The position numbers and the translations under genes are program-made. From assembly GCA_000333855.2 (NCBI GenBank), contig CM007318.1:390529-420528 (forward strand): a stretch of DNA of 30,000 nucleotides. Reading direction: 5' to 3'. Numbering within the stretch: the first letter of the stretch is position 1; each line of letters opens with the position of its first letter. A model generated the notes under the pieces. That model was not told where the DNA came from. It ran no database searches and saw nothing but the letters and a program-made list of their open reading frames with translations. Shown here piece after piece: positions 18,990 to 29,244 of this stretch. The DNA is from Endotrypanum monterogeii. Lineage: Eukaryota; Euglenozoa; Kinetoplastea; Trypanosomatida; Trypanosomatidae.

Positions 18990-20904
18990 GTATAATTGAT
19001 CTATTTTTTTGTGTGACCTCCTGCAATCTCTCAACCGCTACGACAACGGCAGTCAAGACCCCCCCCCCCTTGCCGCACTCTTGACACCACCGATACCCAA
19101 GGGGAAAGAAAATAGTGAGGTAATCCACTACGTGTCTTGGCACCCGCAACCCCCCTCCTCCCCCCCAAAAAACCCACACCACCATCACCACCACCACACA
19201 CACCGACACAAGGGAACATATGAAAGGGTAGTTTATTGCTATGTCTCTCAATACTCTTTAGTTGTTCTTTTTTTTTCCTTAGCAGCACCGTGTGTATTAT
19301 TGTCATCCTTTTTTTTTCTTCGGACCAATGTGTCACACGCATACAAACGCACTTTGTGTAGCACTTCATGTAGTTCTGTTAAGTTAGCGAGGGTGCGTGT
19401 ACGTGTGCGCGACTCAGTTCTTTGCTTGCTGATATGCGCGCTGGCACTTCAATGCTTGGTGGCGCCAGGAGGTGGGGTGGTGCTGATGCTGTTTGAGGGA
19501 ACAAAAAATCAAAACAAGTGTGTGTGAACCGTTGTGCATGGCATGGCGGGCTGTCCTTGTCTTCTTGCACGATTAGGGCCTCTCTTTCCCCATGCGGGGC
19601 TTCACACTAATTTAATGTAATCCTTCGACTGCATCGGTACACACCGTTCATACTCTTTCTTTTTCTGGCACTCGCTCTTCCCCTTCCTTTCTTTGGGTAT
19701 CACTTCAATCGCTCTGAAAATTAGAAGCTGATCCCATGTCCAATTGTATGTGAGAGGATAGAGTACGGACACGCGTAACTAAAACAAGTGCCGCTAACAT
19801 CTGCGAGTGTATCTTTATAATTCTGGTAAGGCAGCAACTCTCAAAAAGAAAACATAAAAGAGAAGCATCATGTATTCTGCTTCTCCTGCAGTCAACACTC
19901 CAGGCGGTTCCCATCCTGAAAGTGTTTGACTGTTCAACGGGGACTCCCCTGGCTCTCCATATATTTTGCAGGGCAAAGGCACTCGAGAGCAAGAGGGGGA
20001 AACACATCATCAGAATACATCAAGGATAGTGGAAGGCAAACGTGAAACAAAAATAAGTCGCCGTAAATCTCTCAAGGTGCGCGGCGTCATTATCAGATCT
20101 ATGTGCGTGTATGTGTGTGCTCTCGATAACGCTCCACCAAGACACTGCATCTGCCCCGAACGAGAAAAGCTTTTCTATGCGTTTATATCTGAATGGCGTT
20201 ATAAGGCCGCCTCCTTTTTTTCCTTTGCTTCTTTGCTTGAGCTTTCTCTTTGCTTTGTTGAATATTATTAGGATGGCAGTTTTTTCTCCCTCTTTCTCTA
20301 CACACGCAGCCTCTGTTTGTTATAAAATCCCCCTCTTTTTTCCCCTCTCTGCCTATCGTTGAACCTGATTAGTTGGACGTCGATTTTTGTCTTCCCATTT
20401 GGGTGACTCTCTTTAACCGTTGCGCATTTCTGAGTTCTGAATCCTTCTTGACGTTTGGGATTTCTTCGAAAGTGGTGGAAGCTGCGCGTGCCTGCAAACA
20501 TTTTATTTATTTCTCTCTCTTAGCTCCTAGTGGTGGCCTTGTCGAGTGCGATCTGTATTGCTCACGGTGCCCGGCAGGGAGAGGCGGCGCAGAGTGCCTT
20601 GGCTTTATGTGCACGTGGGTGCTTTGCGCTACTTCGTTTTGCCTCTTTGCTCCTACTGTACGGTCGCCTTCGCACGCCCGCGATAACCTCGCTTTTTTTT
20701 TTTTCTTCTCCTCCCCCCCCCCAGCCTTTCTCATTCATCATCTTTTCGCGCATCATTACCTCCTCCCCCCTTTTTCTAAGCTAAATCAATTAAAGAGTGA
20801 GCAGGCCGTGCATACCGGACTAGGGAACACAAGGTGATCTCTTTCCCTTGTCCTCGAAAAAAAAAAAGAGGCAGCATAACAGTTGCTGTCGTAATCATCG
20901 TCGT

Positions 20905-20943
20905 GACTTGATCTGATTTCTTGACTCTTCTAAACAACACCAG
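20905..20943 (+). promoter_or_regulatory. Spliced-leader acceptor for the SMYD4-like gene
   Basis: A pyrimidine-rich run (GATTTCTTGACTCTTC) and a branch-like CTAAAC lead to ACACCAG with AG at 20942-20943, 32 bases before the ATG. No ATG intervenes until the GCCATGCC context of the start. Confidence 0.5.
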
Positions 20944-20975
20944 TCACAAACAAGTGGCTGCCCCAACGAGACGCC

Positions 20976-23084
20976 ATGCCATATTCCAATGCGCTGACTG
21001 CCACGCAAGCGGGTGGCAGAGATGGGGTCGAGTCAAAGACTCCATTGACTGATCAGAACTCGGGTGACCTGCTACCTTTTGTCCAGGCACTCCAGGACAA
21101 ATTTCCTTCGAACGGAGGTACGCTTCCGATAGGGCAACTAATGCAGCTCCTAAAGGCCAACCACCCCAATGTGTTCGCGCGACTAGACCAGCTTTTCGAG
21201 ACGGCTAGGCGTGTCTCTGGCCTTGACGATGAGATGGCACTAAAATGGAAGGAGAAGGGAAATGCGGAATACAAAAAGAAACAACATCAGCAGGCGCTTT
21301 TCTCTTACACAAACGGTCTTCTCTGTGCAGAGGCGCCAGAGACACTGGCGGTTCTGCTCAACAACCGTAGCGCTGTTTTCTTCGACGAGCGTCGGTACGC
21401 GGACGCTTGCATTGATGCGGACCGTGCGCTGCAGTACAAGCCGACCTACTGGAAGGCTCTGCAGCGCCGTGGTCGCTCCCTTGTAGAGATTGGATTCGCA
21501 GAGTTGGGTGAGAGGGATATTGAGGCGTCTCAGCAGGAGTCGAGTGATGCCGCGAATTCACATGAAACCATGTCGAATGTATTCGGTGAGGCGGTCTGCG
21601 GTATGGCAGCGACGTGTTTGCCGCCACGCGCGCATGTGAGCAAAGAGTTGAGAGTAGAGCGATCCTCAAAGGGTCGCGGTCTTGTAGCGTCTACTCGACT
21701 GACGGAGGGCACAGTCCTGGAGGAGACACCCTACGCCATCGTGGCCCGCACGGAGGCGCTTTTGTCTGTGTGCTCGTACTGTCTGCAGCACTGCACCTGT
21801 CTCTATCACAGTGACGACTACCGGCAGCATCACGTCAAATCACGCGGTTTCTTTTGCAGCCCCCAGTGCGCAAAGGCAGCATGGCAGCACTACGGCGAGC
21901 AAGAGAGTCGACACGCTTTCTTTTTGTGCTGTCCGAATGATGCGCTACTAGCGTACCGCATGATCCTGGGAATGCGTGCATACCCGGCCCTTGCAGAGAT
22001 TTCCGCTTCGGCCGAATTGGACCCTGTCACTGAGAACAACTTCGGTGCCAATCACATTAGCACCCTGGAAGGCAGCTTTAGCCGCGAGTTGCAGCCGAAC
22101 ACGGCCGTCGGTGGTTGCGAGTCGATTGTCGCCGCCATTGCTCTCTACGTAGGGGCCTTGACAGAGCCTGAGGCTGAGCAGCTGCGTAAGGCACAACGAC
22201 AGATTCTTGTGAATTCTGTCGACATCACATGCACGATGCGGACCGCAGCGGGGGCTCGAGTAGCGAGCAACACAATGCTTATGGAGACGAATGCAACAGT
22301 GGCGCATCTCGGCAAGGCCGTGTACGCCATTGGTGCACTCTTCAACCACTCCTGCGACCCGAACTGCTACCTGTCGTTTGAAGGCAACCCATATGGATCG
22401 AGTGCCCGGCTTGTTGCTCGTGTCATCCGTCCTGTCATGGAGGGTGAGGAGGTCACCGTTTCGTACAGCGGAGTATCGTGCTTTTCTTATCATAGCATGC
22501 GTCATCGTCTGCAGACACTGCGCAGCCGCTATGGATTCTTCTGCAGCTGCCATTCATGCTGCAACCACGTTGATGAGCCCGTGCCGACGGCAGACAAAGA
22601 CAAGTACCTCCAGGCATCTGACTACTATCAGAAGGGCCGCCGGCTGTTGCGAGAGGGCGACTACGAAACTGCAGTCACCGTGTTACTGCAAAGTTACGAG
22701 ATTATAATGCGGTATATCTGTCCACCGCCAAAGACGCCGCAGTGGATGCTCATCAAGACGCACAGTGCTCTCGCCCAGGCCTATTTCCACCTGCAGCAGC
22801 GGGAAAAATGCGTGGAACACCTGCAAGAGGCCCTCCGGCTGGATATAGCCGTCCACAATAATGCGAACAGGGTAGGACTCATCAACGATTACACTCGTTT
22901 AGCTTTTCTTGCTCTCAACCCTGAAGAAAAAAAGGCGCATGCTGATAAGGCGGTGGAGCTCCTGCGACGCTTCTACGCACCATCTAGTATGCTGAGCCTC
23001 CAAGTAGCGTACGTGGAGTCCAGTCTCAAGGGTTCATCTGATACACCCGATAGTGTCACCGCTGTGGTGAAGGCTGGAGGGTGA
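20976..23084 (+). CDS. TPR-MYND-SET protein, SMYD4-like lysine methyltransferase
   Basis: A 702-residue protein. N-terminal TPR repeats start at about 87 (LKWKEKGNAEYKKKQHQQA) and run to about 190. The SET domain begins near 224 and is split, as in SMYD proteins, by a MYND-type zinc finger (C266, C269, C273, C275, C294, C298 and nearby histidines). The SET core follows: NHSCDPN at 457-463 and GEEVTVSY at 490-497, then post-SET cysteines C523, C525 and C528. A second TPR-like helical region covers about 540-680. The TPR-SET-MYND-SET-TPR order matches SMYD4. Such enzymes transfer methyl groups from SAM to lysines of histone or non-histone proteins, and SMYD4 is linked to chaperone-binding TPRs. 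The catalytic motifs are intact; substrate and location are unknown. It ends with TGA. Confidence 0.88.
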   Translation: MPYSNALTATQAGGRDGVESKTPLTDQNSGDLLPFVQALQDKFPSNGGTLPIGQLMQLLKANHPNVFARLDQLFETARRVSGLDDEMALKWKEKGNAEYKKKQHQQALFSYTNGLLCAEAPETLAVLLNNRSAVFFDERRYADACIDADRALQYKPTYWKALQRRGRSLVEIGFAELGERDIEASQQESSDAANSHETMSNVFGEAVCGMAATCLPPRAHVSKELRVERSSKGRGLVASTRLTEGTVLEETPYAIVARTEALLSVCSYCLQHCTCLYHSDDYRQHHVKSRGFFCSPQCAKAAWQHYGEQESRHAFFLCCPNDALLAYRMILGMRAYPALAEISASAELDPVTENNFGANHISTLEGSFSRELQPNTAVGGCESIVAAIALYVGALTEPEAEQLRKAQRQILVNSVDITCTMRTAAGARVASNTMLMETNATVAHLGKAVYAIGALFNHSCDPNCYLSFEGNPYGSSARLVARVIRPVMEGEEVTVSYSGVSCFSYHSMRHRLQTLRSRYGFFCSCHSCCNHVDEPVPTADKDKYLQASDYYQKGRRLLREGDYETAVTVLLQSYEIIMRYICPPPKTPQWMLIKTHSALAQAYFHLQQREKCVEHLQEALRLDIAVHNNANRVGLINDYTRLAFLALNPEEKKAHADKAVELLRRFYAPSSMLSLQVAYVESSLKGSSDTPDSVTAVVKAGG

Positions 23085-23138
23085 AGCACGCCGTGTATGT
23101 ATGTTTATGTCTGTGTGTGTGGGGGGGGGCGGAGGGAG

Positions 23139-23161
23139 AGCGGTCGGTCGCTCGGTCGGTC
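23139..23161. repeat. GGTC tetranucleotide repeat
   Basis: CGGTCGGTCGCTCGGTCGGT is a short imperfect tandem of GGTC with one central GCTC variant. It lies 55 bases after the SMYD4-like stop codon, in its 3' UTR. Confidence 0.75.
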
Positions 23162-24714
23162 GAAGGGGGAGGGGATTCAGGGAACATATACGATGGGAAG
23201 TAGACGGTGCTACTGGAGACTTTATACGAACCTAGCGCTGTGTTGCTGTCGTGCTACGAAGTAGGCCTGTAGTGCCCTGGGTAGGCTTTTGTCTCCTCTT
23301 CGTGCAAAGCGGCAACGGATGCGTATTTCATTCGGACTGAAACTGAAGGCTACGTACTGACAGAGGGAGAGGGGCAGGAGCGCGCCTGGAAAAGGTGTGC
23401 TAGTTTGATCCGTTTTTTTTTTTTTGTGCAGTGATATATCCATTAATACATCATGTGATTCCCCCCGGCTAGAGATTTCTCATTCAGGGTGTTTAGATGA
23501 CCATCACACATGACTCCTACTCAACACTAGACGAGAAAAAAACCGTGTGAGGTCTGTGCAAGTCATGTTGACAGTCTATTCTTCATGTTGATTGCAGACT
23601 CCTGGTCATTGTCAAAGATCTCCTCGGCGCCGTGTTACGGAGTACCTGACCGCCTTCCAATGTTAGGGATTGAAGTTGCTCACACTAGAAGTTTTCCTGC
23701 ATCGGTGGCCAGGGTTCAGAGTTCCCCTACTGATGGACAGAGCAAGTAGTAGGCTCTTCAGATTCTGCGGACTGAGTTGTACGTCCTTTCGATCTGAGCA
23801 GAGCCGTGCTCTGCAGCTGACACAATGGAAACGGAGAAGGTGTCTCACTACATCGCATTACTTTGAGTTATTGAGCTGGTTATCTCATGTTTTGCTTGCT
23901 GCCATGAATAGCTAGACAGGGGAACTGGAGGTTCACGCACCGCAAGACGTGGTTCACATATCAGACGCAAAACTTAAAACAGTAAAAAAAAAGTTACGGT
24001 TTCATGACTTCGCATAGTTGATGTACAGTCACGCGGGCCCGAACAGACGGCACTCCCACTTTTATTATTTTTATAGGCGACACTTCCCAGTGAGAACGAC
24101 GACTGGTCTTATATTGTGGGGAACGAAATGACCGAAAAACAGAAGCGGTGAGCGAAGGAGCGGTTCCTTTGTGCCATTGTTTAGGGGCACGACGGATCCC
24201 ACTGTGGCTGAGACGTCTACATAAGCGCGTTCCTCTTTCTTTCTCGATAGTGAGTGTCCCACCTCCTCCATGCGCGGTCCTGAGGCTCAGGTCACACTGT
24301 TCCTGCTCCCTACCATCAGCGCTCGTGCACCTAATGCTTATATTAAAAAAACTGCCTGAATTAGTCCTATGCACACCCTGTGGCATGGCCAATTGTGGAT
24401 GTAATCGCGAGTCACCTCACGCCTCTCCTACATTTCTGTTTTTGATTTGATGTTGTCCTCTATTGTTGTCCTTTCCTTTCTTGTCGAGTTGGAACGGGTG
24501 TGATTCGTCTTTGATCCGCTGATTCCTATGCAGTCACCTTTTTTTTTTTGGCTGTGACGTTGCATCTGAGGAAAAACAGTGCATTGAGTCGCGCGGTATC
24601 GTCGTTTTCACACTGGTTGATTGTGGGCTCTTTTCGTGTCGCTTGCTGCTGTTCCTGTGTGTGTGTTCGCAACATTCTCTCGTCTTAATACTCCCTCTTC
24701 ATTGTACCCACCAC

Positions 24715-24757
24715 CTTCCTCTCTCTCTCACACACACATACATACATATACCACCAG
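24715..24757 (+). promoter_or_regulatory. Candidate spliced-leader acceptor for the FtsH-like gene
   Basis: A CT-rich run (CTTCCTCTCTCTCTC) followed by CA and CATA repeats ends in ACCACCAG, with AG at 24756-24757. The 137 bases from there to the ATG at 24895 contain no other ATG, which supports that start. Confidence 0.45.
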
Positions 24758-24894
24758 CTATCCGTGGGCGGTTTTATCTTGCTGTGAGGGTCGAACAAAG
24801 TAGCTCTGCCACTGAGCGAAATAGACAATTAGGGGGACAGCGGCGTCGGTTGTGATCACACGCACTCTGAGAGGCCAAAGAACTTGCTGTCAAG

Positions 24895-27273
24895 ATGCTC
24901 TACAGACGAGCGCTCTTCGTACTGCCGGGGCGGTCTCTGGTGTCGCACGCCTTGGCTGTTTCCAGCTTCAGCCTGCGCTTCTGCACTTCTTCTGGTCGTC
25001 CTCCCTCTTCGACATCCAAAGAGTCTGTGTCAGCCGCTGCGACCAAGAAAAGCGGCGAAGCAGCTCAGCCCTCTCCTGCAGCGAAGCAGGACGAGGGGGA
25101 AACTGCACTCACAAAGACAGGTGCTGTCACCAGCACCACAGGAACCGCCGAGAGCGTTTCGCTGTCGGCTGATGAGAAAAAGGTCTCCTCAGGTGCACCA
25201 AACTCTGCGTCGCCGCCCAGCGCTGGTGTGGATGACACCACCCAAAAGACACCACCGAAGCAATCAGAGGGGAAAGATTCCTTGCCACCGAAGAATCCGA
25301 AGCCACGAGCGCAGATTCCCAATGTGAGCGACGCCTTCCCCAAAGATCGTGCCGTGCCTCGCGGATTTGAGGCATTTTACGCAAAGAGTATTCTATCCAA
25401 GATGCTGCCGCCGCGTAGTCCAGCAGACTCAGTTCAGCGTGCGTATACCATGTCCCAACAAGAGCGCGTTCTGATTGCTCAAATTGCAGCTCGGGCACGG
25501 CTGCAGCGGACGTGGCGCCAGCTTGGAATCTTCTCGGTACTTCTTTCCGCACTCGTTGGCTACCGATGGTACACGGCTCAGGCGCGATTCGATGCCGATG
25601 TGTCGAGTTACAAGGCGGTACTTGTGGACGTGCCCGGCCATACGGCTGTGTATGTGGACGAAAACGGCAAGTTCATTGGTGTACGTAACTTTATCGACTA
25701 CGTTGCATTCGAAAAGACGTGCGATCCGGAGAAGGATGTCTTGATTCAGTTCAGTACCTACTACCCATGGATACCGATGCTGTTGCTGTGTCTGCTGCCA
25801 GTATTGGCTGTTGTCAACGCCGGCTTCAATGGATCGGCACGAATGATTACGATGGCAGCGCAGGCGGAGAAAAGTCGATTTACGTTCAAGCGAGAAATGT
25901 CGGTAAGCACGCGATTGAAAGACGTTGCGGGTCTGACGGAGGCAAAGCATGAGGTAGTGGAAGTGATCGACTTTCTCAAGTACCCGGATCGGTACCAAGC
26001 GCTTGGTGCAAAGCTGCCGAAGGGCGTGCTGCTTGACGGTCCGCCTGGTGTCGGGAAGACCTTGCTGGCTAAAGCTGTGGCGGGCGAGGCCATGGTACCC
26101 TTTGTCAGCTGCTCGGGTAGTGAGTTTGAAGAGGTGTACGTTGGTGTCGGTGCGCAACGCGTGCGTGAGCTGTTTCGTGAAGCCCACAACTGTAAGCCAT
26201 GTGTTGTCTTCATTGACGAGATCGACGCCTTCGGTCGCAAGCGCCGATCAGACGGCAATGGAAGCTCACGTGGAACCTTGAATGCCTTTCTAGCAGCACT
26301 GGACGGGTTCAAGGACGCGTCTGGCATCATGGTGTTGGCGGCGACAAACCGCGCTGATATTTTGGACAACGCGTTGACGCGCTCCGGCCGCTTCGATCGT
26401 AAGATATCACTTGAGAAGCCGCCCTATAAGGATCGTGTGGCAATCGCACTGGTGCATCTGCAGCCACTTCACCTTGACCCGTCTTCCTCTCGACAGAACT
26501 ACGCCGAGGTCGTGGCAGCTTTGACGCCCGGTTGTAGTGGCGCAGACATCTTTAATGTGTGCAACGAGGCAGCGATTCAGGCAGCACGTGAGGACAAAGA
26601 ATACGTTGGGGTACCGCACTTTCATCTAGCTGTGGAGCGGGTGCTTGTGGGGCTTGAAAAGAGTGCTGTCAAGTACACACCACACGAGAAAGAGCGCCTG
26701 GCGTATCATGAGGCAGGGATTGTGGTTCTGAACTGGTTCCAGAGTGACACCGATCCCGTCATCAAGTCCACCATCCTGCCCCGCGGCCGCCACCGCACGG
26801 GGGTGACACAGAAACTACCGCAGAACATCTACATATCTACACAAGAGCGACTACTGCAGCGCGTTGTCGGTCGTTTGGGTGGATACGTTTCAGAGGAGCA
26901 CTTCTTCAGCGACGTGTCGACAAGCGCCGCTGAAGATTTGCAGATGGCGACCACCATGGCACGGGATATGGTGTGTGTATATGGCATGGACCCGACACAC
27001 ATTGGGCACATGGCATTCGAACTGGACCGCGATGACACACTGCAGAAACCCTTTGGCCCTGAGAAGGAGAACGCGGTGGACATTGCTGTGGAGACCATTG
27101 TGCAGTCGTGCCTAAAGCGGGCGCGGACGCTAATGCAAGAGCATTTAAATCACATCCGCCTTATCGCTGGGTTGTTGCTGAAGCAGGAGACGCTTAACGC
27201 ACATGAGATGTGGTTCGCGCTTGGCGACCGCCCCGTAATGACGAAGGAATTCCAGACATATCTGGAAAGCTAA
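24895..27273 (+). CDS. Mitochondrial FtsH/Yme1-like AAA protein with an altered protease site
   Basis: A 792-residue membrane AAA+ protein. The N-terminus (MLYRRALFVLPGRS) is basic and hydroxylated, like a mitochondrial presequence, and is followed by a low-complexity Ser/Ala/Lys region to about 150. Two membrane segments lie near 212-227 and 289-311. The AAA module is intact: Walker A GPPGVGKT (382-389), Walker B FIDEID (439-444), and the second region of homology ATNRADILDNALTRSGRFDR (483-502) with its arginines. In the M41 protease part the zinc site should read HEXXH, but here it is H605-E606-A-G-I609, so the second zinc-binding histidine is isoleucine. The third ligand region, AEDLQMAT (D681), is kept. 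This suggests an ATP-driven unfoldase or assembly factor without proteolysis, or a subunit of a mixed ring. It ends with TAA. Confidence 0.92.
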   Translation: MLYRRALFVLPGRSLVSHALAVSSFSLRFCTSSGRPPSSTSKESVSAAATKKSGEAAQPSPAAKQDEGETALTKTGAVTSTTGTAESVSLSADEKKVSSGAPNSASPPSAGVDDTTQKTPPKQSEGKDSLPPKNPKPRAQIPNVSDAFPKDRAVPRGFEAFYAKSILSKMLPPRSPADSVQRAYTMSQQERVLIAQIAARARLQRTWRQLGIFSVLLSALVGYRWYTAQARFDADVSSYKAVLVDVPGHTAVYVDENGKFIGVRNFIDYVAFEKTCDPEKDVLIQFSTYYPWIPMLLLCLLPVLAVVNAGFNGSARMITMAAQAEKSRFTFKREMSVSTRLKDVAGLTEAKHEVVEVIDFLKYPDRYQALGAKLPKGVLLDGPPGVGKTLLAKAVAGEAMVPFVSCSGSEFEEVYVGVGAQRVRELFREAHNCKPCVVFIDEIDAFGRKRRSDGNGSSRGTLNAFLAALDGFKDASGIMVLAATNRADILDNALTRSGRFDRKISLEKPPYKDRVAIALVHLQPLHLDPSSSRQNYAEVVAALTPGCSGADIFNVCNEAAIQAAREDKEYVGVPHFHLAVERVLVGLEKSAVKYTPHEKERLAYHEAGIVVLNWFQSDTDPVIKSTILPRGRHRTGVTQKLPQNIYISTQERLLQRVVGRLGGYVSEEHFFSDVSTSAAEDLQMATTMARDMVCVYGMDPTHIGHMAFELDRDDTLQKPFGPEKENAVDIAVETIVQSCLKRARTLMQEHLNHIRLIAGLLLKQETLNAHEMWFALGDRPVMTKEFQTYLES

Positions 27274-27736
27274 GGGGCAATGACATGTGCGCATTTGACC
27301 CAGAGAGCGGGGGGTCTCAGGAAGAGAAAAGAAGGTCTCTTAAAGAAAAAAAAAAGACACGGACAACCCCAGCTGTGCGGTGGGTGATCGTAGGCGTGTA
27401 TCGTGAGGCTATGACTGCTGCCCAAGTCCTTATGTTTCTCTGTGTGCATGGGTGTGCAACCGCGTTTTTTTTTCCGTGTTTATGTAATAATCGAGCAGAC
27501 AAATCATTCAAGAAGAAAGTTCATGACAAAATGCTCCCCTATTTCATCGTGCACCAACGGCAATGAGGGTGTGCGTGACCCCAAACGATACTTCATGCAA
27601 GGCACTGATTTGCTGCGCGTAAAGAAAACGCCTGTCATCATATACCTTCATTCCTCTACTTCTTTCCCCATCTCTTCCTTACGTCATATCGAAAAGGCCG
27701 AATCAACGGTTTCACGCATACAAGCACCTTTCGCTC

Positions 27737-27762
27737 ACCCCAGTTCCACGCTGAGCTGGGGT
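27737..27762. repeat. Inverted repeat ACCCCAG/CTGGGGT
   Basis: Two 7-base arms separated by 12 bases could form a hairpin, followed by TTTC. It lies about 460 bases after the FtsH-like stop, perhaps in its 3' UTR. No known function. Confidence 0.6.
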
Positions 27763-27984
27763 TTCTTTCCGTCATCGACGAGATGCGACCATTCACGGAA
27801 TCAGGCATCGCACCTCACGGGTCCTCCTCCTCCCTACCCGGCCCTTCTGCAGGTACGAGCTGCACGTTGTCACTCGAGCGCGACACCGTCCAGCGACCCT
27901 CTCCAGGAAAGCACCATCTGGCGGTGGTGGTGAGGTAAAGGGGTCTGACTGCGTTTACCTTTGTTTGCTTCGAGATGCTCAGGG

Positions 27985-28002
27985 ACGAGGGCCTGCCCTC
28001 GT
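27985..28002. repeat. Perfect inverted repeat ACGAGGG-CCTG-CCCTCGT
   Basis: Seven-base arms around a four-base loop form a compact GC-rich hairpin. It could be an RNA structure in a UTR or a trace of an inserted element. Nothing nearby identifies it. Confidence 0.65.
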
Positions 28003-28873
28003 GTAATGCTGCAGTCTTGTGGCTGGGCTTAATCCAGTGGGTGGGGTGTGGTATGGTGAGATTCTGCCTCCTCGGCATCTTTGCACCTCTGTCCCCCTTC
28101 TCTGCTCAAACGTTTTGGGTGAAAGAGGTCCGTGAAACAACACATGTCAACAGAGACAACATGTACCTTCTGTTGCATTGAGAGAAGGAGGCGGGTGGAA
28201 GCCCTCCCCCCCTCCCCCCTCACACACACTGCTAGCTCACTCACTGCAGTGAAAATTCAAAAGCCTGATGCCCCCCTGTGGAACTCGAGACGCTATTGTC
28301 CCCCATTTCTTCATATACATCACACTTTCATGCCTGTAGACCGGGTGGTGCAAAGAAACGCATGCCGCAGCGGAGTGGAATCGTTTGGTGCGCCCTAGGT
28401 GGGTATTGTGGTGACATCTGAGCATGGACGGCCGTGTGAGTGGTGAACGCAACTAGCGTCCTCGTCGTCTGAACCTTCCGATACTGCGGACATGTGTAAA
28501 CTAAAAGAAGCAGCGCACGCGCGTAGGTGAGAGGGACAACCGAAACCCGTGAGTCGCCTTTCGCCATCCCATACAGCTGCAATGAATGTAGTGTAGTACT
28601 GTAGTGCGGCGGTGGCTCCTAACCACTGCCACCACCACCTTTCCGCTTTTTTTTTCTTCAAATGTGTCCTACTACGGGGGACTCTCTTGCCGTCGCCTTC
28701 TCCCCCCACTATCCTCCTCTCTGGATCGGTCTCGCTTTCTTCTGTGCGTCGACGGAGAGGGGGTCCTCGGAGGGACTCTGTCCTCGCGACGAGCAGCTCT
28801 CCGAGCATGTAAGCAATTTTCGGGCGAGCTTTCACGTGCCCTCCTCAACGGCACCCTTTTCTTTGGTGAATGT

Positions 28874-28927
28874 GAAGCCGAAGCAGGAAGAGATAATCCA
28901 GAAGCCGAGGCAGGAAGAGAATCACGG
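28874..28927. repeat. Two-copy 27-base tandem repeat inside the zinc-finger frame
   Basis: Units at 28874-28900 and 28901-28927 share GAAGCCGA(A/G)GCAGGAAGAGA at the start and diverge at the end. The 27-base unit keeps the minus-strand frame and gives a repeated LSLPASAS peptide, so it arose by in-frame duplication. Confidence 0.8.
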
Positions 28928-29241
28928 CCTTGATCATACGGTGATGGCGGTGGCGCTGGAGGAGGTAGACATTCGGGTTCGGGCGGAATTGGGTCAGGGA
29001 GCTGGAACACCTCACAAAGGAACAAAGATAACTCTATATTGGAGCCGATGTCTTTAAAGGGCACGTCGTTGATCCTGTATTTTGTCCGGAGATCGTGTAG
29101 TCCAGGGCGGCACATTAAGTGCTCCGGGGTCTCCGCGCACCGATGGTCGCGTATCCATGGGGCGGCTTTTACTAGCTCGCCCATATCATGGATTCGGGTG
29201 AGGTGCACGGTGAGGGTAGCAGGGCCAGTGAAGGTGAGCGG

Positions 29242-29244
29242 TCA
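29242..29244 (-). other. In-frame TGA at a zinc-ligand cysteine codon
   Basis: The finger reads C-P-I-stop, followed by 12 residues, H, four residues, H. The neighbouring fingers have cysteine at this place, and TGA differs from the cysteine codons TGC and TGT in the third base only. The frame stays open on both sides. Confidence 0.75.

Larger units (their letters stand above)
17428..20975. other. Long 3.5 kb spacer with a candidate degenerate retroposon
   Basis: The longest gap in the window. The first part (17428-17900) is an ordinary UTR-like sequence with a purine run near 17500. A TG repeat lies at 17955-17977. A GC-rich, less repetitive block at about 18220-18840 stands out from the T-rich surroundings (separate entry). 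An AT repeat lies at 18964-18989, and pyrimidine-rich tracts at 19260-19330 and 20690-20780. Frames up to 172 codons occur but look like translated low-complexity sequence. No RNA gene was recognised. Confidence 0.55.
23085..24894. other. Spacer between the SMYD4-like and FtsH-like genes
   Basis: This 1.8 kb gap opens with a short TG run, a G9 run at about 23121-23129 and a GGTC repeat (23139-23161). The middle (23460-24440) has mixed composition with no gene that I can recognise. The final part is CT-rich with T runs near 24539-24550 and CA/CATA repeats at 24728-24750 leading to the next splice site. Confidence 0.6.
27274..28671. other. Spacer between the FtsH-like gene and the zinc-finger element
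   Basis: This 1.4 kb holds the FtsH-like 3' UTR and unassigned sequence. Two small hairpins are seen (27737-27762 and 27985-28002), plus an A run at 27347-27355 and a C-rich stretch with CA units at 28206-28230. The composition is less T-rich after 27700. I recognise no gene. The left border of the zinc-finger element may lie anywhere near 28600-28960. Confidence 0.5.

Noticed and set aside
19009..19527. 172-codon plus-strand frame
   Set aside because: Begins in low-complexity proline and histidine runs from CA/CCA repeats; no domain and no acceptor upstream.
20373..20837. 154-codon plus-strand frame before the SMYD4-like gene
   Set aside because: Passes through the T8 and C8 tracts near the splice acceptor and has no recognisable content; looks like 5' spacer.
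28395..28835. 146-codon minus-strand frame that could continue the zinc-finger protein
   Set aside because: Different frame, no similarity to reverse transcriptase or endonuclease, and poly-Lys/Trp low-complexity content.
28604..29057. Plus-strand frames opposite the zinc-finger element
   Set aside because: They are shadows of the minus-strand frame or T-rich sequence; no motif.
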